64,000 bases of DNA from Symbiodinium sp. CCMP2592 (taxonomy: Eukaryota > Sar > Dinophyceae > Suessiales > Symbiodiniaceae). Positions 44,856-54,664 of this stretch are shown here, piece after piece. Below the pieces are notes generated by a model. That model did not search any database. It worked only from the letters and a program-made list of their open reading frames with translations, and was not told the origin of the DNA. Positions within the stretch are counted from its first letter, which is position 1; each line of letters opens with the position of its first letter. A program made the position numbers and the translations under genes. Location of the stretch: assembly GCA_905221615.1 (NCBI GenBank), contig CAJNDT010000580.1, forward strand, positions 1,181,697 through 1,245,696, in the 5' to 3' direction.

Positions 44856-45231
44856 TTCCTGGCCCAGCAACCGTACCCTGGCTATCATTGGGAAGACTTT
44901 ATTCTGCTCGTGGGCCGTTTTCTCAGAAATTATCGCTGCTGCGGACCAACGGTCTGATTCGAGGTCGCGCGGTGATGGATTTAGGAAGCAACGAAGCATT
45001 AGACCTGGGCGGCTGCCTGATCTACAGACCGGCCGTGACAGGCCGCCGGTGAGTGGTGTTGCCGCAGTGACTGGTATGTATTACTGCCGTTACATAGATC
45101 TGAGAAGTTCACCTAAAGAAGTAGAGGAAACTGTCACGGATGAGCGACAACGGATTCAGGGACAGTCTTTATAAGGACATGGAGTGTCATAATAATAAAT
45201 TTATACTTTAGTAGGCGTGGGATGGACAATG

Positions 45232-45930
45232 TCACAGATGTGTCCCTGGACAGAGGTTCCACTTGTCCGGTTTCAGAGTGCTTTCACACAGACACCAGCT
45301 CTGAAGGCACAGATTATTTCCACGGATGTGTCCCTGGACAGAGGGTTCACTTGTTATGTACTGACTGCACGTCAGCTTCAAGATCAGACTGTCTGTCCGT
45401 TTCGTGCAAAATGTCGGTCATGTGAAGTTTGACATGCTCTGGGTAGCTGCACTTCTTAAACTAAACTCGCCGGTCACATGTCTCTAACACGAAAGACCTA
45501 CGTATTCCTCGCGACGGACAAGCACGACAACATGCTGACTGGAGGCAGGGCAGTGGAACGCTTTAAACTCGGTGGTACTGTTTCTGACACGAAATGCATA
45601 CGTATTCCTAGCGACCGGCCAGCACGACCGACGAGCACGACAACATGCTGACTGGAGGATGGGAAGTGGCACTTCGTAAACTTCGTGCTTCTTAAAAACA
45701 TCATTCCAAACAAAGAAAAATGCGCGACACAAGAACTGAGCCAGGAAACAGAATGGCAAGGTCAAAAAGAGTGCTGGTTAGAGCAACTTCTGAAACAGCG
45801 AACTTCGCGCAAACTCTTCATGTCTCAACCACGATCAATGAGGTGGCACCTACGTATATTCCCAGCAAACACAAGCTCCAGCACGACATGCTGACCGCAG
45901 GCCAGGAAGTGGCACTTCCTAAGACTCGTT
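45232..45930 (+). repeat. Dispersed repeat block, upstream copy
   Basis: Two unit types occur. GATGTGTCCCTGGACAGAGG occurs at about 45237 and 45325. A longer unit of about 110-130 bp, with ACGAAAGACCTACGTATTCC, GCACGACAACATGCTGACTG and GGCAGTGG, occurs near 45490, 45590 and, diverged, 45880. The same units reappear at 47400-47890 on the other side of the gene at 46270-47262. Confidence 0.75.
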
Positions 45931-46269
45931 GACAGCAAGGCAACTAGGAAGTCAGGAGGCAAAGATTCAGGCAGTCCTGCTACCCCCGCACAGGAATCCG
46001 AACCTCGAACAGGGGGGAGCTTGGACACCGAACAGGGGTGTCGGGAACTCAGCCTGCTGTAGTTAGGCAGGTGGGCAAACGTGTCAAGCATGTCTGGCAG
46101 GACATTTAGTCGAAGATGATCCTCAAAGCGGAAGGTCATGGCCTCGGAGCATAATCAGAGATTGTGGTGGTCTGCGTGATCAGAATCTGAACCTGTGTCT
46201 GTGTGACGCAAGATTGTGACAAGTCAAGCAAGTGTAGCAGCTTTGACCACGCAGCTCCCGCCCCTAGTG

Positions 46270-47262
46270 ATGGTGACCTTCGTGGAATTCCTAATTTTGG
46301 TGGTTCTGATGTTCGTGGGCATGTTCATGTACAGGAAGCACCAGGACGACCTCGACGAGATCGCCGCCAAAAAGCAAAGAAAGAGAAAGGCCAAGGCCGA
46401 GGCGGAGGCAAGGGAGGAGGAGGAGGAATTGTTTCAACAGCGAATTGAAGCAGCAGCTCTGAGAGAACGACTGCAGGGCATGGAGAAGTGGATGCAGCAG
46501 ACAAATGAGCGCTTAAAGGAGATCACGGACGTCCTTGGAAAGCTGCAGCTGGATACAGAGAACACGAAGAAGAGCCATGAAATCGCTTTCAAGGAGCTCC
46601 ATTACGACAAACTCATTATTTGGGAGGACATTCACTGTCTTGGGCAAACCCAGGTGGAGCTGGCGAAGCGCTTTTCGGTGCACGAGCAGAACGACCACGA
46701 CGACCGGCCGGAGGACACCACCCACACAAGAAACGGACCAGGAAGTCATGGACATGGCCCATCACTGCTACCACTGCAGCGTCCGATCACTGTAGACAAC
46801 GAGAGAAGGACCCAGCTGGAGGCCGCCGAATGGTGGGCACGTAATGTCGGTGTGGCAGGGGACGCAAGCTTTCTAGATGTGTGGTTGGACAAGTATGGCA
46901 AGAAGGAAAGGAAGTCCCTGGCAAGCATGGGAGCAGTCCGAAAGAACTTCTGCAACATACACCACGGATCAGACGCATTCATCGGTGCGGATGGAACTCG
47001 CTATGCGGACGTGGGCAACTACTGGTATGCCAGGGTACTTGACAGAATGTACGGCAACCTCTCCGAGCACGTAAGAAAACTCAATGAACAAAGCAAAGGG
47101 GACCTCGTGGAGGCAGGCTTGGGTGCAGCGTACTTGGTGTTGGACGAGTATCAGCAAGACAACGACATCAATCAACGTGTTTCTCAGGCACAGTTAGACA
47201 GACTAAGCCAGTTTCGAACGGAAGTCGAGGGCTGGGCCCTCAGGTTGGCTGGTGCACGTTGA
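46270..47262 (+). CDS. Membrane-anchored coiled-coil protein, 330 aa
   Basis: I chose the ATG at 46270. The frame is open from 46216 but has only GTG there. A hydrophobic segment follows at once (residues 5-22, FLILVVLMFVGMFMY), so it is a signal anchor with the rest facing one side. Residues 25-115 are a long charged coiled coil (KKQRKRKAKAEAEAREEEEE, then ERLQGMEKWMQQTNERLKE). Residues 150-175 are His/Pro/Gly-rich. The C-terminal 150 residues form a compact helical domain with WWARNVGVAG, FLDVWLDKYGKKERKSL and YWYARVLDRMYGNLSEHV. I do not recognise the family. It has no interruptions and clear codon-like composition, and appears intronless or to lie in one long exon. It is flanked by matching repeat blocks. 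Confidence 0.65.
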   Translation: MVTFVEFLILVVLMFVGMFMYRKHQDDLDEIAAKKQRKRKAKAEAEAREEEEELFQQRIEAAALRERLQGMEKWMQQTNERLKEITDVLGKLQLDTENTKKSHEIAFKELHYDKLIIWEDIHCLGQTQVELAKRFSVHEQNDHDDRPEDTTHTRNGPGSHGHGPSLLPLQRPITVDNERRTQLEAAEWWARNVGVAGDASFLDVWLDKYGKKERKSLASMGAVRKNFCNIHHGSDAFIGADGTRYADVGNYWYARVLDRMYGNLSEHVRKLNEQSKGDLVEAGLGAAYLVLDEYQQDNDINQRVSQAQLDRLSQFRTEVEGWALRLAGAR

Positions 47263-47399
47263 TTTCATTTATCAAGAACGAAAGTGATCAGCTTGCCGCC
47301 ACCACAAGAATGGACCACGGATATAATATATGTACAGCGAACAATCCGCGGTCGAAGGAATGTCAGGTCAATGTACAGATCTGAGAAAGATTATAATAG

Positions 47400-47890
47400 C
47401 CGGACACGGTCACGGATGTGTCCGATGAATTCAGGGACATTGTTTTTGACATTTCATTCACGCATGTGTCCCTGGACAGAGGTTTCACATCTGACTTTCC
47501 GTAATGACGTGCAAAATGTCGCCCGCTTTCGGAGTGTGCTCCTACTCTCAAGACACATTTCCCTCCACCGCCCCACTATACACCTCAGTAAACCTCCACC
47601 CGGACCCAGGTCATGCGAGTTCTTTCTACTGCAGCGGATGCCTTGGAGAGTGGCGCAGCTTGGATTATTAAGCGGCACGTCTTAAACTAAACTCGCTGGT
47701 CCTGTCTGTGACACGAAAGGCCTACGTATCCAACACTACCGACAAGCACGACGACATGCTGATTGGAGGCAGGGCAGTGGAACGTCTTAGACTCGCTGGT
47801 GATGTCTTTTACACGAAAGGCTGACATATCAAACACTACTGACAAGCACGACAACGTGCTGACTGGAGGCAGGGAAGTGGCACGTCTTAA
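47400..47890 (+). repeat. Dispersed repeat block, downstream copy
   Basis: This contains one copy of the GTGTCCCTGGACAGAGG unit (near 47465) and two copies of the ACGAAAGGCCTACGTATCC...GCACGAC...CATGCTGA..TGGAGGCAGGG unit (near 47710 and 47812), as at 45232-45930. Confidence 0.75.
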
Positions 47891-48829
47891 CCTCAGTGGG
47901 TACGACGACAGGGAGGCGGGGATTTAAGAAATGCTGGGTGGTGCTTCGAGACCTACAAGCATGAACGAAGCGAAGAGAAGAGAAGAGTGAACAAAGCCCA
48001 CAAAAGAAAACAAAAGAGGAATGAGGGTGGAATGTGTTGTGTGGTTTTGTTTCGCTTATTTCTCGCTTCATTCATTCGGCTCCGTTCTTTCGCTCTCATT
48101 GCATTGAAAATAAGTGAACCCGAAAACACTACACAATACAATAATCCATTGACAAGCTACTGCATTAAAGGACACAAGAAAGCAAGAACAACATGGAATG
48201 GAATGGAAGCATTTGAACATATTTGAACGTAATGAAATCACGGCTCGGGGGAATTAACGTAAACACACCCCACCAACTACACCAGCAATGGTTTCCAAGG
48301 TTGACCGCTCACACGTGGTCTCAGTCAAGAGAACCAAAACCTCGCTTCGGCTCTCTCTCCGTTCGCTCAGATTCTGTTTTTGTCCGTTATCAACCACTTA
48401 CTCACTTCATCACTTGCTTTCTCAGAGGATAAGAGGTGGAGAGTTTACTGTTGGTTGGTGGCAGAAGGCAAATTACTCCAAGGAATTACGAACGGCATTA
48501 ACATGTCTTTTGTCTGGGTGTGTCGTTTGCTTCGTCTATTACATTCACGCATACTCTTTGTTCCTTTGTACTTTAACCAAAAAACAAAATGAAACAGAAG
48601 ATGGTGGGTTAATTCGTTCGTATTTTGCTTGCGTTCTGTACGCTGAAATTTGGCCTCCGTTCCGTGCGTTGAATCTAAAGCAAAAAGAACTAAGGGAAAG
48701 GTACTAAGATTTAGTAAGATGATTCTGACTTTAATAGTAAAATAATAATAGCTATTAGTTATGTCGTGTGTGAAACCTAAACATAACAGAAGTATAACTG
48801 TATGGCTGGTTGTCAAAATTGGTGTCCCG

Positions 48830-48845
48830 TTTAGGGTACCCTAAA
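48830..48845. repeat. Perfect palindrome of two head-to-head telomere-like units
   Basis: TTTAGGGTACCCTAAA is a complete palindrome joining a TTTAGGG unit to its reverse complement through TA. Confidence 0.9.
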
Positions 48846-49001
48846 TATTAGGCGCCCCATGTCTTGAAGCAGTGGCTAACTATACGGGCCAAGTATACCT
48901 CTATCTCTTCACTCTAGCAGCTGCAAGGCAACGCTCCATTCCCTCAGTCTGGCTGTTCCTGGGCTTCCAACGGACGTCTGCGAAATGGCTCGGACGAGTG
49001 G

Positions 49002-49052
49002 GTGTCTGGCACATTCGGCCAAGAGATTCTCATGGCTGAATGTGCCAGACAC
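49002..49052. repeat. 20-bp inverted repeat (hairpin)
   Basis: The arm GTGTCTGGCACATTCGGCCA (49002-49021) pairs with 49033-49052 with one mismatch around an 11-base loop. Confidence 0.95.
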
Positions 49053-49071
49053 CTACCTGGGGGCCAAACTG

Positions 49072-49083
49072 CACACACACACA

Positions 49084-49120
<37 letters not shown>
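49072..49120 (+). repeat. (AC)n(TC)n microsatellite
   Basis: A CA run turns directly into a CT run. It lies 20 bases after the hairpin at 49002-49052. Confidence 0.95.
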
Positions 49121-49123
<3 letters not shown>

Positions 49124-49310
49124 AAAGACCAACAGCACCTTTCTGAGCGGCAGGCCCGGCGCCTTTCTTTGTTTGGCTTCCTGTGCAGGCAAGACATCGG
49201 ATGCTTTGAGAAATTGCACAATACGCAGTCCACGCACAGAAATCAGAAGCTCGCACCCTTTTGCGAAATCCGTTTGTGCTCCTTGCGAGACCGTGGGCCA
49301 AGCCGCGGTT

Positions 49311-49723
49311 TCAGTGCTTTGAATTTCCATCAGCATTTAATTTATGTCGCCGAAATTCTGGGACTGGGAGATCATCGCAGGCGCACCAGTGGTCCTCGCG
49401 AAAGCATGCGTCGTACGGTACCAGTTCCTTCGGAGTCAGGTACATCTGGAAATAACACCGACTGCAATGGACGCACATGGAATCCATGACCACCAGCTCC
49501 AGTTGGCCTATGATTTCTCTCTTTTCTTGTGGTAGGAACTTTGATAGTTCTCCGGCTATTGCGGAAAGGTTACCTCCGTCACCGTCTCTGAGATCTTGAG
49601 AGACTCCATCATCTTCACATTCATTTCCATGCTTTCCTCCGTGCTTGTGGGAAAGGATGCCTCCGTCTCAAGATCCTCCGTCTGCTTCACAGGGGCTTCC
49701 ATGCCTTCCTCCGTGCCACTCAT
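49311..49723 (-). CDS. Cys-rich hypothetical protein, partial gene model
   Basis: The ATG at 49723 opens an acidic Met/Glu-rich segment (EEGMEAPVKQTEDLE) that runs to 49556. From about 49590, another frame gives a well-formed sequence: GDGGNLSAIAGELSKFLP, EKREIIGQLELVVMDSM, then a Cys-rich part CVHCSRCYF and DACFREDHWCACDDLP, ending at 49311. The Cys/His spacing suggests a zinc-binding module. The two parts are probably exons or one frameshifted reading. I do not recognise a family. The frame upstream of 49723 stays open to 49930 and could be more exon. Confidence 0.45.
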
Positions 49724-50009
49724 GGCTGCTCTAGAATTGGCTGCTTGACGTGTGAAGTCTTTAGTGGCGGATTCCTGGAGGCTGTCATTTGAACCGAAAA
49801 CCGCCACAGCAACATATTCAAGTTTCGGTCGGCCTGTGGTTGAGGCCTTATCAGGCAGTGGGCAGCAGGGTGAACTCAAGTGAGCCCTGAATCCTACAAA
49901 GCTTCTCTGCCCTGAAGCGGCCCCTTCCAAATATCAACTGGGCACGATCAGCTCCGGCTGGCCTTTTCTTCGTAGTGCTTCTGGGCGGACGGCTGAAACC
50001 TGCCAGGTG

Positions 50010-50066
50010 AGCAGGGACGTCTGGTTGATGAAGACGACGTCTTCATCAACCGGACGTCCTTGCTGC
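50010..50066. repeat. Near-perfect hairpin with a one-base loop
   Basis: The left arm (50010-50036, AGCAGGGACGTCTGGTTGAT...GAAGACG) is complementary to the right arm (50038-50066), with two small mismatches or bulges and only one base at the centre. The centre reads GAAGACG-A-CGTCTTC. Confidence 0.95.
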
Positions 50067-50080
50067 CGACGGCGTCAGTG

Positions 50081-50176
50081 GGATGCAGAAGACACAGTAT
50101 CCCCCCAGGAGAAGTGTGAGCAGCTCAGCTATAAGATGCTCACATCGCTCCTGGGCGGATACTGTCTTCTGCATCC
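50081..50176. repeat. 40-bp-arm hairpin
   Basis: The arm GGATGCAGAAGACA...GTATCC...CCAGGAG...TGTGAGCA (50081-50121) pairs with 50137-50176 around a 15-base loop, with a two-base bulge and a few mismatches. It sits 14 bp after the previous hairpin, repeating the paired-hairpin layout seen at 23960-24103. Confidence 0.95.
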
Positions 50177-50521
50177 GTTCCTGCTCCTGCAGCAGGTCCG
50201 GTCGGTGTTTCGTGGCCTCAGCGATTATTCACAGAAGCGAAAAGGTACATGTCAATGCTTTGCAGAACATGGCTGCATCCTGAAGCGGACTTTTGACCAA
50301 ATGACGTGTTTTCGCTCCATTTTACCCCAGTAAACTCACAACTGGACAGGTGGCATGTCATTGCCGTGTTCACGCGACTAGTGTAGTACTATTCAGTTCA
50401 TGCGTCTCATGCACTCTGCCCTGTGAGAACCTACCAGCCTGCAGCGATTTTATCGCTGCGAAACCCAGAATCCGTCGGCTCAGTCAGCAAACATGAAAGC
50501 CTCCGAGCAGCGCAGTGCTGA

Positions 50522-51058
50522 TCAAGTAAACAGCATAATAATACACAAACAACAAACTGGCCTGGCCTTCCGGGCAGCAATGCGGGAGCTGTTTTCGTTC
50601 TCTCCTGCTCTTTGAGCTGCTTTGTAGGCCCTCTTGTACGCGGTACACTTCCTGGAGCGCAGCTGATCCCTCGCCGCTTGTTCGGGCGTCTTTTCCTTCT
50701 TCGCTGTCTTCTTCGTGGCCTTGTCACCCGCCTTATCGTTTGTATTCTTATCCGTTGGCTTTTCGTCAGCATCCTTTTTCTTGGCTTGCGCCTTGGGCTT
50801 GGCGTCAGCATCCCTTTTCTTGGCCTGCGCCTTGGGCTTGGCGTCAGCATCCTTTTTCTTGGCCTGCGCCTTGGGCTTGGCGTCAGCCTTGGCCTTGGCC
50901 TTGGCTTTGGCACCGGCCTTGGCCTTGGCCTTGACCTTTGGGTTGGCCTTGGCCTTTGGCTTGGTCGTGGAAGCCCCAGCCTTCGGCTTGTCATCTTCTT
51001 CCGGAAGCTTTCTCTTCCTAGCCTCGGCTTCTCCCTCATGTTTTTCCTCGCAAGACAT
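50522..51058 (-). CDS. Lys/Ala-rich repeat protein, histone H1-like composition
   Basis: The ATG at 51058 opens 178 codons (the frame is also open further upstream to 51187). After an acidic start (SCEEKHEGEAEARKRK) comes a long Lys/Ala/Pro region with three near-identical repeats of DAKPKAQAKKKDA, then a charged helical end (EKTPEQAARDQLRSRK, AYKRAYKAAQRAG). The composition resembles histone H1 tails and other basic nuclear proteins, so chromatin or nucleolar location is likely. No globular domain is visible. The last ten residues turn hydrophobic and may be intron read-through. Its first residues resemble the beginning of the exon family at 51.4-53.0 kb (SCEE...PEED..KAG against SCEE...VEEN.EAG), so it may be the last exon of that gene. 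Confidence 0.5.
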   Translation of the reverse strand: MSCEEKHEGEAEARKRKLPEEDDKPKAGASTTKPKAKANPKVKAKAKAGAKAKAKAKADAKPKAQAKKKDADAKPKAQAKKRDADAKPKAQAKKKDADEKPTDKNTNDKAGDKATKKTAKKEKTPEQAARDQLRSRKCTAYKRAYKAAQRAGENENSSRIAARKARPVCCLCIIMLFT

Positions 51059-51393
51059 GGCCAAGTCAAGTGGCTTGAATGCAATACCGACGCTCAGCAC
51101 TGGCTGCCTTCTCCTGCTCTTCATTCTTCGGATGGCAGTTTTCCTTGTTGTCCTAGCATCGCACTCAGGGGCGGATTCGCAAGTCAATTCCGTTGAGACA
51201 CAACCTTGTCCATCAACACGAGACTCACTCCTGCCTTGTTATCCGAATCCATTGCAAGAATCTTTTGACGTTTCCGCACTGAGGTAGCTTCCTGGCTTGC
51301 AAATCATGGCTATGTAAAGAGAACGACAGGGGAGCTTGCCTGTTCACCCTCACTGTCTGTTATCTCCACCTGCAGCGGAAAGTCGTAGTTCCC

Positions 51394-53047
51394 TCAAGAT
51401 ATGAAGAACCGGACCTGCTCGGTGATCAACTTTGAATCCTCTTCCAAGAGCAGATCGACCTGCTCATTGCCGGTTTCCATCAGCTTGGAGTGTCTGGCGA
51501 AGTCAAAGCACGACCCACCCAGTGCAACCTGCCGGCCTTGTTCGTGCTGTCCAGGCGCGGCTCCTGGCAGCTTGAAATCTCTGGCTAAGTGAAAGTACCG
51601 AGACAGATTGCCTTGTCCTTGTCTTCCAATGGAACCTTCATCATCGCCTGCGGATCCTGGCGGTTTCGAAGTTCTGGGTAGGTTCCGACGAGGCAAGCAG
51701 CCTGCCTCCTTGTTCTCCTCGACCGGAATCTCCTGCTGTTGCTCATGCATGTGCGCTTCCTCGCAGCTTGGAAATTTTGTCGATGATAAACTCAAAACAT
51801 GATGCTTACTGAGGAGGTGGCCTGGCCAGCTTCCGTGTTTGGGACCTCCTGCTATAAAACTTGATTTGACACACTTGCGGATTCTACCAGAATGTAGACA
51901 CGAGGCCAGAATCATGCCGCCTTGTGGTCCCTCATTGGAATCTCCTGCTGCTTGTTCACGTCGTGTGTTTCCTGAAAGCTTCAAAATCTGTAAAAATTGT
52001 TTAACACTTGCGGATTCTACCAGAATGTAGACACGAGCCCGGAATCCTGCCTCCTTTTTGTCACTCATTGGAATCTCCTGCTGCTTGTTCACGTCGTGTG
52101 TTTCCTGAAAGCTTCAAAATCTGTAAAATTTGATTTAATATTGCGGATTCTACCAGAATGTAGACACGAGCCCGGAATCCTGCCTCATTGTTGTCCTTCA
52201 TTGCAATATTCTCTTGCGTGATCACGTCGTGTGTTTCCTGAAAGCTTAAAACATCTGGATGTTAAAGCACAATACAAGCAGCCGCCTGGTCCGCGCCGAA
52301 CTTTGGCGTCTCCCGGATTTCCCGTTGCGGTTCCTGGACACTCGGAATCTTCGTGCTGTCCAGGCGCGGCTCCTGGCAGCTTGAAATCTCTGGCTAAGTG
52401 AAAGTACCGAGACAGATTGCCTTGTCCTTGTCTTCCAATGGAACCTTCATCATCGCCTGCGGATCCTGGCGGTTTCGAAGTTCTTGGTAGGTTCAGACGA
52501 GGCAAGCAGCCTGCCTCCTTGTTCTCCTCGACCGGAATCTCCTGCTCTTGCTCATGCATGTGCGCTTCCTCGCAGCTTGGAAATTTTGTCGATGATAAAC
52601 TCAAAATATGATGCTTACTGAGGAGGTGGCCTGGCCAGCTTCCGTGTTTGGGACCTCCTGCTATAAAGCTTGATTTGACACACTTGCGGATTCTACCAGA
52701 ATGTCGACACGAGGCCAGAATCCTGCCGCCTTGTGGTCCCTCATTGGAATCTCCTGCTGCTTGTTCACGTCGTGTGTTTCCTGAAAGCTTCAAAATCTGT
52801 AAAAATTGTTTAACACTTGCGGATTCTACCAGAATGTAGACACGAGCCCGGAATCCTGCCTCCTTTTTGTCACTCATTGGAATCTCCTGCTGCTGGTTCA
52901 CGTCGTGTGTTTCCTGAAAGCTTCAAAATCTGTAAAATTTGATTTAATTTTGCGGATTCTACCAGAATGTAGACACGAGCCCGCCGGAATCCTGCCTCAT
53001 TGTTGTCCTTCATTGCAATATTCTCTTGCTTGATCACGTGCGATTCC
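51394..53047 (-). CDS. Gene with tandemly duplicated exon-intron units
   Basis: Six units of exactly 133 bp spacing (marker GATTCTACCAG at 51880, 52013, 52146, 52689, 52822 and 52955) lie in two blocks of three, themselves part of an 809-bp duplication (51541-52250 and 52350-53050). On the minus strand each unit reads ETHDVNKQQEIPMSDKKEAG, then FRARVYILVESAS, followed by a short T-rich, intron-like stretch ending in AG. A longer relative in each 809-bp copy reads EEAHMHEQQQEIPVEENKEAG and continues RTSKPPGSAGDDEGSIG. Unit 51875-51975 has a TGA that its twin at 52684-52780 lacks. The product would be a charged repeat protein of unknown role. Whether these are true exons or just repeats with an open frame cannot be decided without transcripts. 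Confidence 0.45.
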
Positions 53048-53065
53048 TAGCAGCTTTGAGGTTGA

Positions 53066-53590
53066 TTAATCAAAACAACAACACACACAGCCTGCCACTG
53101 CCTTGTCACCATCTGACGGCAGACCGCGATTTGCTTGGTCCTGAAGCTCGCACTGTGACAGTGGCATGATGAAGCTCCTTAACCTCAGCCGGGCCACCAG
53201 CTCCCATCTTGCCGTCATAGTGTCCCAGTCTTCAAACAGTGCTTGGTTTACGGGTCCCATTTCCTCTACCTGGAAATCACAGTCAATCTAGATTCAAGAA
53301 CGTGGCATCATAATCCTGGCAAGCCCTTCGATGCAAAGAAAGCCTAACAGTGCTGCGGTCACAATCAGAACGTGTCTTAAGAGCAGCCGGGTAACAAATG
53401 AGATAGTGTTTCGGAATGGTGCTGTCTCAGTGGTCGCAGTGTCCTGGACGTGATGCAAGCAAGTTGGACACAAACGGAAGGATTCGGCCACCCTGGCCCC
53501 GCCTCGCGTTCGTAGCCATCCTGTAAGCATTTCTCAAGGACGCTCTCCGAGGGTTCCTCCACGATCGTGTCCAGGACCGGCCTCATGCTA
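53066..53590 (-). CDS. Candidate exons with a single membrane segment
   Basis: Three readable pieces precede the tandem units: MRPVLDTIVEEPSESVLEKC (from an ATG at 53586); a piece with a Cys-containing motif FRLCPTC followed by a hydrophobic stretch of about 22 residues (FVTRLLLRHVLIVTAALLGF) ending at 53294; and EDWDTMTARWELVARLRLR at 53250-53170. The pieces are in different frames and could be separate exons of the gene that continues into the repeated units. The Cys pair before a membrane helix is faintly like the end of a RING-CH domain, but no full RING is present. Confidence 0.3.
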
Positions 53591-53643
53591 CATCGGATTT
53601 GACATACAAATTACCTGCTGATTCGCATCACATTGCAATCAGG

Positions 53644-54185
53644 TCACCAGTGCTCCCAGAGTCCGTCGTTTTTCTTGGTTTTCTTGCCTGCCGGCTTCTT
53701 GTTGGGCTTGGAGCTCTGGGCTGCTGGGCGCTTCTTCGTCTTCACTTGTTCGTCTTCTTCGGGTTCATCTTCGTCCTCATCGTAGGAACCATCTTCGTCT
53801 TCGTCGTCCTCATCGTCCTTACGGTTGCCGCGCAAAGGAGCATGATCCGCGTCCTTATTCTTCTTCTTTTTCTGCGTCTTCTTCGGCTCCTTCTCTTCTT
53901 CCGAGCTGGTGTTTCGGACACGCGGTGGGAGCCTGTCCTTCGTGGTTGTTGCCGTTGTTGGCAGCACTGCTTTTGCTGAGCCACTCGTCGATTTCAAAGC
54001 AGATGGTCTTGTCGGCGGCTGTTTCGGTTCTGCGGGCTGAGCATTATGTCCTTACATGGATGGGTCTAATCAGATTCTATTTCATACTTTTCCGACAAGG
54101 TGCTCATAATTTCGTCGAAATCGAAAACTGGACTTCTCCACTTCGGCTCGATGGGCTCCACTTCATCCGCGGACAAACCAGGCAT
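53644..54185 (-). CDS. Charged Lys/Glu/Asp-rich protein, two exons
   Basis: Exon 1 starts at the ATG 54185 (MPGLSADEVEPIEPKWRSP...IMSTLSEK) and probably ends at a GTATGA donor near 54085. Exon 2 starts after a CAG near 54030 and reads PKQPPTRPSALKSTSG, then alternates Lys-rich (KKTQKKKKNKDAD) and acidic (DDEDDEDEDGSYDEDEDEPEE) blocks. It finishes with a KKRPAAQSSKPNKKPAGKK tail and GLWEHW before the stop at 53644-53646. Such alternating blocks and KKPAA tails are typical of nuclear or nucleolar proteins in dinoflagellates. No fold is recognisable. Confidence 0.5.
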
Positions 54186-54664
54186 GGTATGCTTGTAGAC
54201 TTGCTAATACTTTCTTCTACGTGAACTCGAGCGGAGATGCTTCAGCTGAATCAATGAAGCACGAAGCATACAGAAAATCGCATGACACTGCTTCGTGATA
54301 TTGAACCGGACTTCCTTATTTTTCCAAAACGCTTCCGAATAGGTCATTGCCCTTCTGTGTTCCTATTCCTGGGCCACGGGATTGCTGTCGGTCGGCTAAC
54401 CAATCTAAAGATCTGATCAAATCAATACTATTAAGTATTAGTATAATAATACTTAATTATGGCTTGTCCGGGGCCTTTCCACTATTGAACTAAACCTAGC
54501 GATTCACAACTCTTCTGGAATCCCGGACCCAAGCGCTGGTACTTCCTTGTTGTTTCGTTTCCACATCATGTCCATGTGCACGCAGCCACATAGTGCCAAA
54601 ATTGTGGATTCCGTTTACTTGGTCAAGCTATCGGAAACTATTAAAGAATTGTGGGGGTCAATCG

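Larger units (their letters stand above)
47900..49310. other. Convergent intergenic region
   Basis: No gene was supported between the plus-strand gene ending at 47262 and the minus-strand gene ending at 49311. The region contains a 16-bp perfect palindrome, a 20-bp inverted repeat and a dinucleotide microsatellite (listed separately). Confidence 0.5.

Noticed and set aside
50007..50333. Plus-strand frame over the tandem hairpins
   Set aside because: The frame is made by the inverted repeats and has no motif.
50612..51287. Hydrophobic plus-strand frames rich in Leu/Gly/Ala, possible membrane protein
   Set aside because: They are the complement of the Lys/Ala-rich repeat gene on the minus strand.
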